A DNA stretch of 47,227 nt from an uncultured Pseudomonadota bacterium (GTDB lineage: Bacteria > Myxococcota_A > UBA796 > SXON01), in assembly GCA_903885375.1 (NCBI GenBank), contig CAISIK010000209.1:1-47227 (forward strand), written 5' to 3'. Positions 25,390-33,940 of this stretch are shown piece by piece. Every line of letters starts with the position of its first letter. The stretch's first letter is position 1. The notes below the pieces were generated by a model. The model was not told the origin of the DNA. It saw only the letters and a program-made list of their open reading frames with translations, and ran no database searches. Both the position numbers and the translations under genes were made by a program.

Positions 25390-25956
25390 GTGATCCTCCT
25401 CCTCTCCTCGCTCACGCTCGCCGCCACCCGCTGCCCGGAGCCCGACCCGCTCGCGCCCCTCGATGAAGACGAAGCGCCCGATGGTACGACCTACCAGCTC
25501 GTGGCCGACGAGAAGGTCGTCTGCTGGCTGGTCGTGGCCGACCTCGCCCCCACGCGGGTGGTCCACCGGTGGACGTTGCGCGACCGCCACCCGCTCCGCA
25601 TCGAGGCCCTCCCGGATGGTCGCGCGGCCCTCATCATGAGCGACCTGCGCGTCCAGGTCCGCAACGTCGACGACGACCGCTACCGCAACCTCGACCTCTA
25701 CGTGCGGGCGCTCCCCGACCGCCTCCTCGGGCACCCCGCGCGCGACTGGCTGGCCGTCACCTTCGCCGATGGCGCCGACACCACGGTGGTTTCGGTGCTC
25801 GACCTCGACCGCGAGCGGGTGCTCGCCTCCGTGGCCCTCCCCGCGGGGGAGCTGGGCCTCTCCTTCCTCGCCGGCGATGACGTGCTCTGGCTCGATGGCA
25901 CGCACTCCCTCGCGCTCACCGAGAGCGGCCTCCACCTTCGTGAAGGATCGCCGTGA
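25390..25956 (+). CDS. Small exported protein, propeller-like beta strands
   Basis: A 188-residue protein starting at a GTG that opens on a hydrophobic signal (ILLLSSLTLAATR). The mature part is a series of short beta strands (VVCWLVVADLAPTRVVHRWTL, ALPDGRAALIMSDLRVQV, DWLAVTFADGADTTVVSVLD, GDDVLWLDGTHSLALTE) resembling WD40/propeller blades, about three to four of them, too few for a closed propeller unless it oligomerises. No lipobox is present. The 3' end overlaps the convergent PLP enzyme gene by 41 bp. No family recognised. Confidence 0.62.
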   Translation: MILLLSSLTLAATRCPEPDPLAPLDEDEAPDGTTYQLVADEKVVCWLVVADLAPTRVVHRWTLRDRHPLRIEALPDGRAALIMSDLRVQVRNVDDDRYRNLDLYVRALPDRLLGHPARDWLAVTFADGADTTVVSVLDLDRERVLASVALPAGELGLSFLAGDDVLWLDGTHSLALTESGLHLREGSP

Positions 25957-27301
25957 TGACGGCTTCCATCTCGTACGCGAAACCGGCCGCGTTGCCGCTC
26001 ACGCGCAGCCAGCCGCGCTCGCCGTCGGAGGGGCGGAAGTCCACCCGGATGCCCTGGTGGCCGAGCGCTTCGTTGATGCGCGGGCCGTGGTCCACCTCCA
26101 CGCATACGAACGCCGCGCGCCGCTCCGCGGGCCAGTCGCCGCGCACGCCCAGGCCCTGCCGGGCACAGTGGTCGAGGAGCGTCTGGACGAGGCCGCTGGT
26201 CACCCGCCGCGCGCGCACCACCGCCTCGCCGATCGAGCCGCCGGCGCTGGTGGCGAAGGCCGCAAGCTCACCGAGGAGCATGGCCTGCGCCATCACCGTG
26301 GGGGTTCCGGAGCGGAACCGCGTGCCATCTTCGGCGCGCACCACGGCCCCCTTCTCGAAGGCGAAGGGCGCGCGGTGGTTCCACCAGCCGGTGCGTCGGG
26401 GCGTGAGCTGCGAGTACCAGCGGCGCGGCAGGTACAGGAATCCGGCGCCCGTGCCGCTGCGGAGCTGCTTGTGACCGGCCGCCACGATGGCCACGTTGTC
26501 GCCCAGCGCGGCGGCGTCGATCGGGATGGAACCGCAGGTCTGGTAGGCGTCCACCAGCAGGAGCGCGTCGGGGCAGCGTTCGCGGAGCGCGGCGGCGAGC
26601 GCCGGCAGGTCCTGCACCCAGCCCGACTCGAAGAGGGCGTGGCTGATGGAGAGCACCCGCACGTCGGGCGTGAGCGCCGCCACCATGCGCTCGGTGGGCA
26701 CGCTGCCGTCGGCGTCGAGCGGCACCTCCAGCAGCCGCCCGCCGGTGTTCTGCGCCCACTGGTGGTGCACGTAGTGGCCGGTGGTGAAGTGGCCGGCGCT
26801 GTACACGAGCGTGCCGCTCTCGACACCTTCGAGGACCGCACACAGCGCTTCGGAGGCGTTCGGGAACCAGGTGACGTCGCCCCGAGCCAGGTCGCCGCCC
26901 ACGAGCTCCGCCACCGCCGCGCGGTAACGGTCCATCAGCTCCACCCAGGCGCCTTCGTCCCACACGCCGATGCCGTGGTGGGCGAGCTGCGCGAGGTGCT
27001 CCTCCACCGCGGCCGGGCCGGCCACGCTGGGCATGCCCATGCTGTGGCTGCAGGCGTAGATGCCGCGGTCGAGCCCCGGGTACAGCTCGCGGAAGTCCAG
27101 ATCGGCCGCGGCGAGCCCCAGCTCGGCCGCGTAGGCGCGGCGAAGCCGCGCGGGCTCTCCCGGCGCGGGAGAGTCGGGCGCCTGCACCAGCGCGCGGAGC
27201 TCGCCCGGCGTGCGTGCAGCCAGCATCGCCGTGAGCCGCGAGGGCCGCTCCGCCGCGCGCGCCGCGAGCTGAGCGCGAGCCACCTCTTCTCCGTGCGTCA
27301 T
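25916..27301 (-). CDS. Class V PLP-dependent aminotransferase-fold enzyme (kynureninase-like)
   Basis: A 461-residue fold-type I PLP enzyme. Evidence: NASEALCAVLEG (~148-159) for cofactor phosphate, SISHALFESGWVQDL, VDAYQTCGSIPID with Asp251 pairing to the pyridine nitrogen, and AGHKQLRSGTGAGFLYLP with Lys278 as the Schiff-base lysine. Domain order and length resemble kynureninase, but the kynureninase signature is not exact and no kyn pathway genes are adjacent, so desulfurase- or lyase-like chemistry is possible. The ATG at 27301 was chosen over longer open sequence because upstream residues are low-complexity. It overlaps the convergent small exported protein gene. Confidence 0.82.
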   Translation of the reverse strand: MTHGEEVARAQLAARAAERPSRLTAMLAARTPGELRALVQAPDSPAPGEPARLRRAYAAELGLAAADLDFRELYPGLDRGIYACSHSMGMPSVAGPAAVEEHLAQLAHHGIGVWDEGAWVELMDRYRAAVAELVGGDLARGDVTWFPNASEALCAVLEGVESGTLVYSAGHFTTGHYVHHQWAQNTGGRLLEVPLDADGSVPTERMVAALTPDVRVLSISHALFESGWVQDLPALAAALRERCPDALLLVDAYQTCGSIPIDAAALGDNVAIVAAGHKQLRSGTGAGFLYLPRRWYSQLTPRRTGWWNHRAPFAFEKGAVVRAEDGTRFRSGTPTVMAQAMLLGELAAFATSAGGSIGEAVVRARRVTSGLVQTLLDHCARQGLGVRGDWPAERRAAFVCVEVDHGPRINEALGHQGIRVDFRPSDGERGWLRVSGNAAGFAYEMEAVITAILHEGGGRSR

Positions 27302-27344
27302 CCCCTCACCCCCCCGCGGCCCTAACCCACCCGAGGAGCCATCC

Positions 27345-27788
27345 ATGCAACACCATCCTGTCCTCGACACGCAGCTCGACCTCACCCTCATCGAGGTGAG
27401 ACCCCCCCGAATCCAGCAGCGCGTGGCGGCCACGCCGCCGCCGCCGCCGAGGGTGCCGTCGGTGCTCCCCTCCGCCCCACGCGCGGAGCTCCCCGCGGTG
27501 GGGCGCAGGGGGCGGGAGGCGTGGCCGGCGGCCCCGGAGCCGCCCGACGTCGTCGCGGTCCTTTGCCTCGCGGGGGCGGCCGGGCTCGGCTTCAGCGGCG
27601 TGGTGGTGGCCTCCATGGCGCTCGCGGCCTGGCAGCAGTGGCTCCCCGCGCCCGCCGCGGCGCTCTTCGGGCTGGGCGGGCTCCTGCTCGGCACCGGCGC
27701 CTCGGCGTGTTTCGCCACGCTCCGGCTGCGTCAGTCCGGCGCGACGAGGTACCGTTCGAGGAAGACCGTGGTGGCCCGCGACAGGTAG
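27345..27788 (+). CDS. Small Pro-rich membrane protein
   Basis: A 147-residue protein: a hydrophilic N-terminal ~70 residues with a polyproline run (TPPPPPRVPS), then two hydrophobic helices (~69-93, VVAVLCLAGAAGLGFSGVVV; ~100-122, AAALFGLGGLLLGTGASA) and a basic tail. A good GAGGAG ribosome-binding site lies ~8 nt before the ATG. The last 58 bp overlap the convergent S9 peptidase gene. The polyproline stretch is a potential EF-P-dependent stall site. No family recognised. Confidence 0.6.
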   Translation: MQHHPVLDTQLDLTLIEVRPPRIQQRVAATPPPPPRVPSVLPSAPRAELPAVGRRGREAWPAAPEPPDVVAVLCLAGAAGLGFSGVVVASMALAAWQQWLPAPAAALFGLGGLLLGTGASACFATLRLRQSGATRYRSRKTVVARDR

Positions 27789-29632
27789 TCCCGGTTGAAT
27801 TTCTTGCGGAAGCCGTGGCCTTCGTCGTTGGCCAGCAGGTACCACACGGTGCCGTTGCGCTCGCGCAACGACCGCACGATCTGCTCGGCCTCCGAGCGCG
27901 GCACGCGCGGATCGTTCGCCCCCTGCACGACGAAGAGCGGATCCTCGATGCGCTCCACGTTCTTCAGCGGGGAGATGCGGTCGAGGAAGGCGCGCATCTC
28001 GGGGTTGCGCTCGTCGCCGTACTCCACCCGCCGCAGATCCCGGCGGTAGCTCTCGGTGTTCTCGAGGAAGCTCACGAAGTTGGAGATGCCCACCGAGTCG
28101 ATGCCGCAGCGCAGGCGGTCGGGGTAGGCCACGAGCGAGGCGAGCACCATGAAGCCGCCGTAGCTGCCGCCGGAAACGCCCACGCGGCCGGCGTCGAGGT
28201 CGGGCTGCTTGGCGATCCAGTCCAGCAGCGCGCCGATGTCGGCCACCGAGTCCTGCCGCTTCATGCCGTTGTCGAGGCCCACCCAGGTGCGGCCATAGCC
28301 GGTGGAGCCGCGCACGTTCGGCGCGATGACGGTGATGCCCAGCTCGTTGACCTGGTACTGGATGGAGCTGGAGAAGCGGTCCTGCGTCTGGCCTTCGGGC
28401 CCGCCGTGGATCACGATGAGCACGGGGCTCGGCTCCTTGCGACCCTTCGGGCGGTACACCCACGCGGGCACCTTCAGGCCATCAAAGGAGGGGTAGTGCA
28501 CCAGCTCGGGCACCACGAAGGAGGCGGGGTCGAGCCCACCGACCTCGGAGAAGGTCCACCGCACGAGCTTGCCGGCCTTGCCTTCGAGGACGAAGATGTC
28601 GGAGGTGGCCTGGGCGGTGGTGAGCGACAGCGCGAGCCGCTTGCCGGCGGCGTCGAAGGCGAGCTCCGACACCATGCCGGCCGGCACCTCCACGCGGGTG
28701 TAGCGCGAAGGCCGGGCCGCATCGGCGAGGTACAGCGCGCTCCGGCCGCCCTCGTTCACGGTGAACGCGAGCCTGCGTTTGTCCTCGCTGCGGGCGAAGC
28801 CGGAGACATCCCACGGCAGGTCGACCGTGTGTTCGGTGCGGACGCCCGTGGTGAGGTTCACGGTGACGAGCCGGCTGAACTCGCCGCCGCCGTCGGTGAT
28901 GGCGAGGAGCTCGTTGGCATCGGCCCCGAAGACCGCACCCGCCCAGTTCTCCACCGTGCCGGGGAGCGCCACGGGCGTGAGCTTGCCGTTGGCCAGCTCG
29001 AGCACGAAGACCCGCGCCTCCGAGATGGAGATGCTCTGGCGAACGAGCAGCTTCGTGTCGTCAGGGCTCCAGTCGAGCACGTTCCACTGCCCCTCCACGT
29101 CGAGCACGCGGCGTGCCGACTCGGGGCTCCCCACGTCCATCACCCAGAGGTCGAAGTCCTTGCCGTTGCGCGCGGTGGAGGAGTACGCGAAGCGCCCGAC
29201 CTGGTGCGACCACGGACCCAGCTCGTTGCGCGACTTGCCATCGGTCAGGAGCGTGGAGCGGCCGGTGGCGAGGTCCTGACGGAAGATCTGCCACGCCTCG
29301 GCGCCGCCGGCATCGCGCGTGTAGAGGAAGCTCCGGCCATCGCCGCGAGGGTCGAAGTTGGCGCTGGCCACGGGCTCCGCGAAAAAGGTGAGCTGGCGCC
29401 GATCGGCGCCGGGGCCCGCCACGCGGTGCACCTGCGAGGTTTCGCCGAAGCGGGTGGAGATCAGCACCTCGCCCGACGGGGTCCACCCGAAGAGCGAAGC
29501 GCTGCGCGTGTTGTCGTACTGCGCGGTTCGCTCGATCACCGACGCCGGGATGTCCGGAACGCCGTCGATCACGAGGTTTCCGAGGGTGCGAGGCTCCGCC
29601 AGGACGAGCATGACCGCGAGCAGAATGCCCAT
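27731..29632 (-). CDS. Prolyl oligopeptidase family (S9) serine peptidase
   Basis: A 633-residue exported enzyme: signal-like N-terminus (MGILLAVMLVLAEP), an N-terminal propeller domain (~25-370) with WD-like TolB-type blades, and a C-terminal alpha/beta-hydrolase (~385-633). The catalytic Ser lies in GVSGGSYGGFM, Asp in VQGANDPRVP and His in NDEGHGF, all intact; HGGPEGQ supplies the oxyanion loop. It cleaves oligopeptides, often dipeptidyl or acylaminoacyl, probably in the periplasm. The ATG at 29632 is 2 bp after the stop of the BPI-like lipoprotein gene, so the two are cotranscribed. Confidence 0.9.
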   Translation of the reverse strand: MGILLAVMLVLAEPRTLGNLVIDGVPDIPASVIERTAQYDNTRSASLFGWTPSGEVLISTRFGETSQVHRVAGPGADRRQLTFFAEPVASANFDPRGDGRSFLYTRDAGGAEAWQIFRQDLATGRSTLLTDGKSRNELGPWSHQVGRFAYSSTARNGKDFDLWVMDVGSPESARRVLDVEGQWNVLDWSPDDTKLLVRQSISISEARVFVLELANGKLTPVALPGTVENWAGAVFGADANELLAITDGGGEFSRLVTVNLTTGVRTEHTVDLPWDVSGFARSEDKRRLAFTVNEGGRSALYLADAARPSRYTRVEVPAGMVSELAFDAAGKRLALSLTTAQATSDIFVLEGKAGKLVRWTFSEVGGLDPASFVVPELVHYPSFDGLKVPAWVYRPKGRKEPSPVLIVIHGGPEGQTQDRFSSSIQYQVNELGITVIAPNVRGSTGYGRTWVGLDNGMKRQDSVADIGALLDWIAKQPDLDAGRVGVSGGSYGGFMVLASLVAYPDRLRCGIDSVGISNFVSFLENTESYRRDLRRVEYGDERNPEMRAFLDRISPLKNVERIEDPLFVVQGANDPRVPRSEAEQIVRSLRERNGTVWYLLANDEGHGFRKKFNRDYLSRATTVFLERYLVAPD

Positions 29633-29634
29633 GT

Positions 29635-32142
29635 CTAGAGCGCCAGATCCGCGTCGACCGTCACAAAGCCGTTCTCCGGCCCATCCACGCGGAGCGCATC
29701 GATGGTGATGCTGAAGCCGGCCACGGCGGGGATGGGGATCTCCCCGAGGGCGCCGGTGAGGGCCGGCAGGAGGAGCGGCACGAGCGCGGCGAGGAGGTCC
29801 TCCGTATCCGCGCTCGCTTCGGTGTTGGCCTCGGGCATCGTGACATCGAACCACACGGTCGGATCGCCGATGGTTGGGCTCAGGTTGCCGTTCACCACGT
29901 CGAGGTCGAGGCCCGCTTCGAGCGACACGTACACCTGCATCCGCAGGTTCTCCTCGATGGGCGCGCCATCGTAGATGGAGAGCTCGAGGTCGCCCATTTG
30001 CAGGTCAAGCATCGAGGTGCCGGTGCCCGGGACCACCACCGGCGGCAGGAGCGGGTTCACCACGATGCGCATGTCGCTGAAGCCGAGGATGTCGCCGAAG
30101 GCGCCGAGATCGAGGCCGAGGTCGGCGCCGCCCATCTCCATGTCCAGGACACCCGCGCCCCAGAAGGCATAGAGCGCCTGGTTCACGAAGTCCTCGCCCA
30201 GCGACACCTGGAAGCCGGGCGAAGAGGAAGCGTAGGTGGGAACCGTGTAGTTTCCGTAGAGCGAACCCAGACCCGTTTCGTCGTGGATCCAGGTTTCCGG
30301 GTAGACCTCCGTGGCGAGGCTCAACGACATGCCGTAGTCATCGACGCTGGCGGTGAAGGGCTCGGCGGCCAGCACCACGTTGGCGCTCCCCACCGCGAAG
30401 CTGGTGGCGATCTCGAGGCCGCCCACGGCGTCGGCCACGGCGGCCGGCACCTCGTCCTCGATGGCGCTCACCAGCGCATCTTCCATGAAGCCCTGCACGA
30501 GCCCGGAGAGGTCGAGCCCGAAGAAGCTCATCACGTCGTAGAGCCAACTGTCCCAGTCGAAGGTGAAGTTGGTGGAGGTGACGGTGGTGTCGGACACGGT
30601 GAGGCCGAGCACGCCGCCGGACACGTAGGGGAAGAGGTGCATGTTCGCCGTGATGTCATCGGCGTAGATGCTGCCGTTGCCGCTAAGCCCGATGCCGAGC
30701 ACGGTGCCATCGGCCTCCCACTCGAGGTAGGGGTCGAGCACGGCGAACGTGGTGTCGAGGTAGCCGCCGGCGTTCGGGTCGATCTCGAGGTCGGTGGCCC
30801 CGATGGAGGGGTTCCAGATGTAAAGGTCGAGCGAGTACCAGGTGATGCAGATCTCGGTGAAGATGAGGTCGATGCAGCTCTCGCTCGAGGTGCTCACCAC
30901 CGGGTTGGGCACGAGCGCGGTGAGATCGGTGTCGTTGATGAGGCCCTCGCCGAGCGACTCGAGCACATCGAACCCATCCTCGTTGATGCGTGCCACGATG
31001 CCGTTGCCGATCTGCGTGCCGTTGGGCTGGAACTGCCCGTCGAGCACGCTCCGCGTGTCGTTGGCGCCGTTGCCATCCACATCGGCCACGACGGTCTCGA
31101 TCACGTTGATGCCGAAGTCGTAGTCGAGGGTGTGGGTGAAGCTGCCATCCCCGTTGACCACCACGAGGTCGCCGTTCACCGTCATCGGGCCGATGGCGCT
31201 CCAGCGGTCGGACACGGTGCCGGTCATCAGGGCGGAGCTGTTCACCTCCCAGTCTCCCCGCTCGGGCTCGGTGATCACGAGGTCGGGCCCCGTGCTGTCC
31301 ACGAGGAAGGGGCCCACGCTCGCGGTGAGCGCCTCGTGCGTGGCGGTGACGGTGTACCAGCCCTCGCCGAGCACGGTGAGGTTCGGGCCGGCGAGGAGCG
31401 CCGGCACCTCGCCGCCCGTGACCTCCACGCCAGGGCGGTCGGGCAGGATGTTGCCGTAGTCATCGCGCACGAGCGCCGTGACGATGGCGCTGTCGTACAC
31501 CTCGAGGTCGGTATCGCTCACCGAGAGGTCGATGCTCGCCGGCGCGCCGGCCACGATGCGGAACTGCTCCACGTCGGACATCGTGCCGGCCAGGGCCTGC
31601 ACCGTGTAGATGCCCGGCACGCCCGAGGAGATGCGCGGCTCGGCCACCACGACATCCACGCTGTTGGCGGCCACCGTGATCGCATCGCGGGACAGCGCAT
31701 TGCCGAAGCGGTCGGCGGCGGCCACGGTGAACGTGAGCGGCTGGCCCGCGCCGGCTTCGATGGCGGAGAGCGCAAGATCGACGGTGGCGGGGGCATCGGG
31801 CGAGACCTCGAGCCAGGCGCTCCCGAACCACGCCCTGTCCTGCCAGGTGGTGGTGGCGGTGAGCAGGTGGGTGGCCGCCACCTCGGGGAGGATCGTACCG
31901 GTGCCCGAGTCATGCCACGTGGCGTGGAGGCTCGCCTGCTGGTCGGACAGCACGTCGATCACCACGGGAACCGCGCTGCCATCATCGAAGTGGAGCGTGG
32001 AGGACCATTCCACCGGCACACCCGCCACCGAACTTTCGGCGCCGAGGAGGAACTCCAACCCGACCGGCTGGGCGCCCTCACCGGGGCCCTCTGCCTCACA
32101 GCCCACGAGCAGGAGCAAGAACGAGGGAACGAGGTGGCGCAT
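29635..32142 (-). CDS. Lipoprotein with Ig-like domains and a BPI/LBP/CETP-like (TULIP) C-terminal half
   Basis: An 835-residue lipoprotein: signal with lipobox LLVGC (Cys15), about three Ig-like domains (~112-200, 201-285, 286-370) and a ~457-residue C-terminal region beginning near 379. That region follows mammalian BPI order and length: IGNGIVARINEDGFDVL near its start, an amphipathic helix GLVQGFMEDALVSAIEDEVP (548-567) midway, VSLGEDFVNQALYAFWGAGVL (646-666), and a final EIPIPAVAGFSITIDALRV strand pair. BPI-family double barrels bind lipid or LPS, so lipid transfer at the cell envelope is likely. The -10-like TAGGAT sits 6 nt before the ATG. It is cotranscribed with the S9 peptidase. The fold assignment is from remembered sequence patterns, not a search. 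Confidence 0.78.
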   Translation of the reverse strand: MRHLVPSFLLLLVGCEAEGPGEGAQPVGLEFLLGAESSVAGVPVEWSSTLHFDDGSAVPVVIDVLSDQQASLHATWHDSGTGTILPEVAATHLLTATTTWQDRAWFGSAWLEVSPDAPATVDLALSAIEAGAGQPLTFTVAAADRFGNALSRDAITVAANSVDVVVAEPRISSGVPGIYTVQALAGTMSDVEQFRIVAGAPASIDLSVSDTDLEVYDSAIVTALVRDDYGNILPDRPGVEVTGGEVPALLAGPNLTVLGEGWYTVTATHEALTASVGPFLVDSTGPDLVITEPERGDWEVNSSALMTGTVSDRWSAIGPMTVNGDLVVVNGDGSFTHTLDYDFGINVIETVVADVDGNGANDTRSVLDGQFQPNGTQIGNGIVARINEDGFDVLESLGEGLINDTDLTALVPNPVVSTSSESCIDLIFTEICITWYSLDLYIWNPSIGATDLEIDPNAGGYLDTTFAVLDPYLEWEADGTVLGIGLSGNGSIYADDITANMHLFPYVSGGVLGLTVSDTTVTSTNFTFDWDSWLYDVMSFFGLDLSGLVQGFMEDALVSAIEDEVPAAVADAVGGLEIATSFAVGSANVVLAAEPFTASVDDYGMSLSLATEVYPETWIHDETGLGSLYGNYTVPTYASSSPGFQVSLGEDFVNQALYAFWGAGVLDMEMGGADLGLDLGAFGDILGFSDMRIVVNPLLPPVVVPGTGTSMLDLQMGDLELSIYDGAPIEENLRMQVYVSLEAGLDLDVVNGNLSPTIGDPTVWFDVTMPEANTEASADTEDLLAALVPLLLPALTGALGEIPIPAVAGFSITIDALRVDGPENGFVTVDADLAL

Positions 32143-32148
32143 CCCTGC

Positions 32149-32154
32149 ATCCTA
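32149..32154 (-). promoter_or_regulatory. Candidate leaderless -10 box
   Basis: TAGGAT on the minus strand, followed by exactly 6 nt and the ATG of the BPI-like lipoprotein gene at 32142. No recognisable -35. The spacing matches two other genes in this window. Confidence 0.35.
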
Positions 32155-32215
32155 TCGTGAATTCCCGGCCAGCGGGGCACGGGCGCGGCGCGATTCCTTC
32201 GATTACTCGTCCGCC

Positions 32216-33847
32216 GTGCCTCGCCCCGCCCCGGACGTTCCCCGCGCCTACGCGGAATGGCTCGCCGAGGCCGGCGAGGCCGGCCTCAGGCACGCGCTCG
32301 CCGAGGCGGTGGGCGACGCCGACGCGCGCTGGCGCCACACCGGCCTGCCCCTCTTCGACCCGGTGGGCCGCGGCGGACCCGCCCTCCCCCCGGTGGCCGA
32401 CCCGGCCGCGCTCTACGCCCGCCTCCACCCGGCCCGGCGCGCGACCGGCGTCTTCTACACCCCCGCGAACGTGGCCGACGCCATCACCGCGCTCGCCTGG
32501 AACGGCGAGGACGACGTGCTCGACCCCGCCTGCGGCGGCGGCGCCTTCCTCCTCGCCGCCCTCCGCGCCCTCCCCGCCGCCGATCGGCTCCCCATCGCCC
32601 TCGGGCGCCTGCACGGCACCGACGTGGACCCGCTCGCCGTCTGGCTCACGCAGGCGCGCATCGCCGCGCTCGTCCCCGTGGACCGGGCGCAGGCGGTGGT
32701 CCTGCAACGGGCGGTGCGGTGCGAAAACGCCCTCGTTGCCCCCTTCCGGGAGGTCGGCACCGTCCTGACCAACCCCCCCTTCCTCAACCGCCTCCGCGCG
32801 CTCGTCGCGCCCGACCCCGCCCTCGCCGCCCACCTCCGCGCCCGCTTCGGCGCGGTCCTCGGCCCCTACACCGACGTGAGCGCCGTCTTCCTGCTCGCCT
32901 CGTTGCGCGCCGCCCGTCGGAGCGTGGGCATCGTGCTGCCGGCCAGCGTCTGCGCCACGCGCGACAGCGCCGCCGTCCGCGAAGAGTGTGGTCCCCCCGA
33001 TTGGCTCTGGACGCTCCCGACCGACCTCTTCGACGCCGTGCGCGTGCCGCTCGTGGCCGCGGGTTTCCGTCCCGGGCGCCCCACCACCCGCGTGCGGCGC
33101 CTCGCGGGGTGGCCCGCGGCCGACCTCCCCGACGGCGAGCCCACGCCCAACTGGGGGCCGCTGCTGCACGCCGCCGAATTGCCCCCATGGACGCCCCGCC
33201 TCGGCCCCACCGGCACCCTGGGCGACCACGCCCGCATCGAAGCCGACTTCCGCGACGAATACTACGCGCTGCAGGGCCACATTCAGGAAGATGGGGAGGG
33301 CCTGCGCGTCCTCACCAGCGGACAGATCGACGCCGGCCACCTCGCCTGGGGGGAGCGTCCCGCGCGCATCCACCGCTCGGCCTGGCTGCGCCCCACGGTG
33401 CCGATCGCCGCGCTCCACCCCCGCCAGGCACGGCGCACCGGGCCGAGGCTGTTCGTCGCCACGCAGACGCGGGTCATCGAGGCGGCGGCCGACCTGGAAG
33501 GGCGCTGCGTGGGACTCACGCCCGTGATCACGGTGCTCCCCGGCTCGCGCGACGCGCTCGACCTCCTCGCCGTCCTCCTCTCGCCGCCCGCCTCGGCCTG
33601 GGCGCGCGGGCGAGGCACGGGCAGCGGCATGAGCCTGCGCGCGATGAAGCTCGCTGCGAGCGACCTGCGTGATCTGCCCATGCCGCCGCTGGTGCCGGAA
33701 GAAGCCCGCGTGCTGGCGGGGCGGGTGGCGGCGGGAGAGCGCGGCGCCGTCGTTGCGCTCGCCGCCTGCATGAACGCGGCGTGGGGCGCGCCCGCGAGCC
33801 TGCTGGCGTGGTGGTGTCAGCAGGCCGGGCTCCCCCTGCCGGACTGA
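32216..33847 (+). CDS. N6-adenine DNA methyltransferase (Eco57I/N6_Mtase-like), solitary
   Basis: A 543-residue gamma-class-type adenine methyltransferase. Residues ~70-90 hold GVFYTP, the usual lead-in; motif I is DPACGGGAFL (103-112), acidic GTDVDP follows, and the catalytic NPPF is at 186-189. The C-terminal ~250 residues should hold a target-recognition domain. The family methylates adenine, often as the M/S half of type IIG systems, but no nuclease motif or restriction partner is visible here, so it may be regulatory or an orphan. The GTG at 32216 was chosen as the first start after the divergent lipoprotein gene; upstream open sequence is antisense to that gene. Confidence 0.83.
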   Translation: MPRPAPDVPRAYAEWLAEAGEAGLRHALAEAVGDADARWRHTGLPLFDPVGRGGPALPPVADPAALYARLHPARRATGVFYTPANVADAITALAWNGEDDVLDPACGGGAFLLAALRALPAADRLPIALGRLHGTDVDPLAVWLTQARIAALVPVDRAQAVVLQRAVRCENALVAPFREVGTVLTNPPFLNRLRALVAPDPALAAHLRARFGAVLGPYTDVSAVFLLASLRAARRSVGIVLPASVCATRDSAAVREECGPPDWLWTLPTDLFDAVRVPLVAAGFRPGRPTTRVRRLAGWPAADLPDGEPTPNWGPLLHAAELPPWTPRLGPTGTLGDHARIEADFRDEYYALQGHIQEDGEGLRVLTSGQIDAGHLAWGERPARIHRSAWLRPTVPIAALHPRQARRTGPRLFVATQTRVIEAAADLEGRCVGLTPVITVLPGSRDALDLLAVLLSPPASAWARGRGTGSGMSLRAMKLAASDLRDLPMPPLVPEEARVLAGRVAAGERGAVVALAACMNAAWGAPASLLAWWCQQAGLPLPD

Positions 33848-33940
33848 CGCACGCGGGTTGGTTGTCCCCCCGAACGCGCCGCGCTGCGCGCAGGCCCACG
33901 CCCAACCCCGAGGTGGGTCGCGGCGCGGCGCCCCCTCCCC

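Noticed and set aside
25041..25466. Open frame in the gene-poor stretch (141 codons)
   Set aside because: Arg/Pro-rich translation, no domain, no ribosome-binding site, and it overlaps the start of a better-supported gene.
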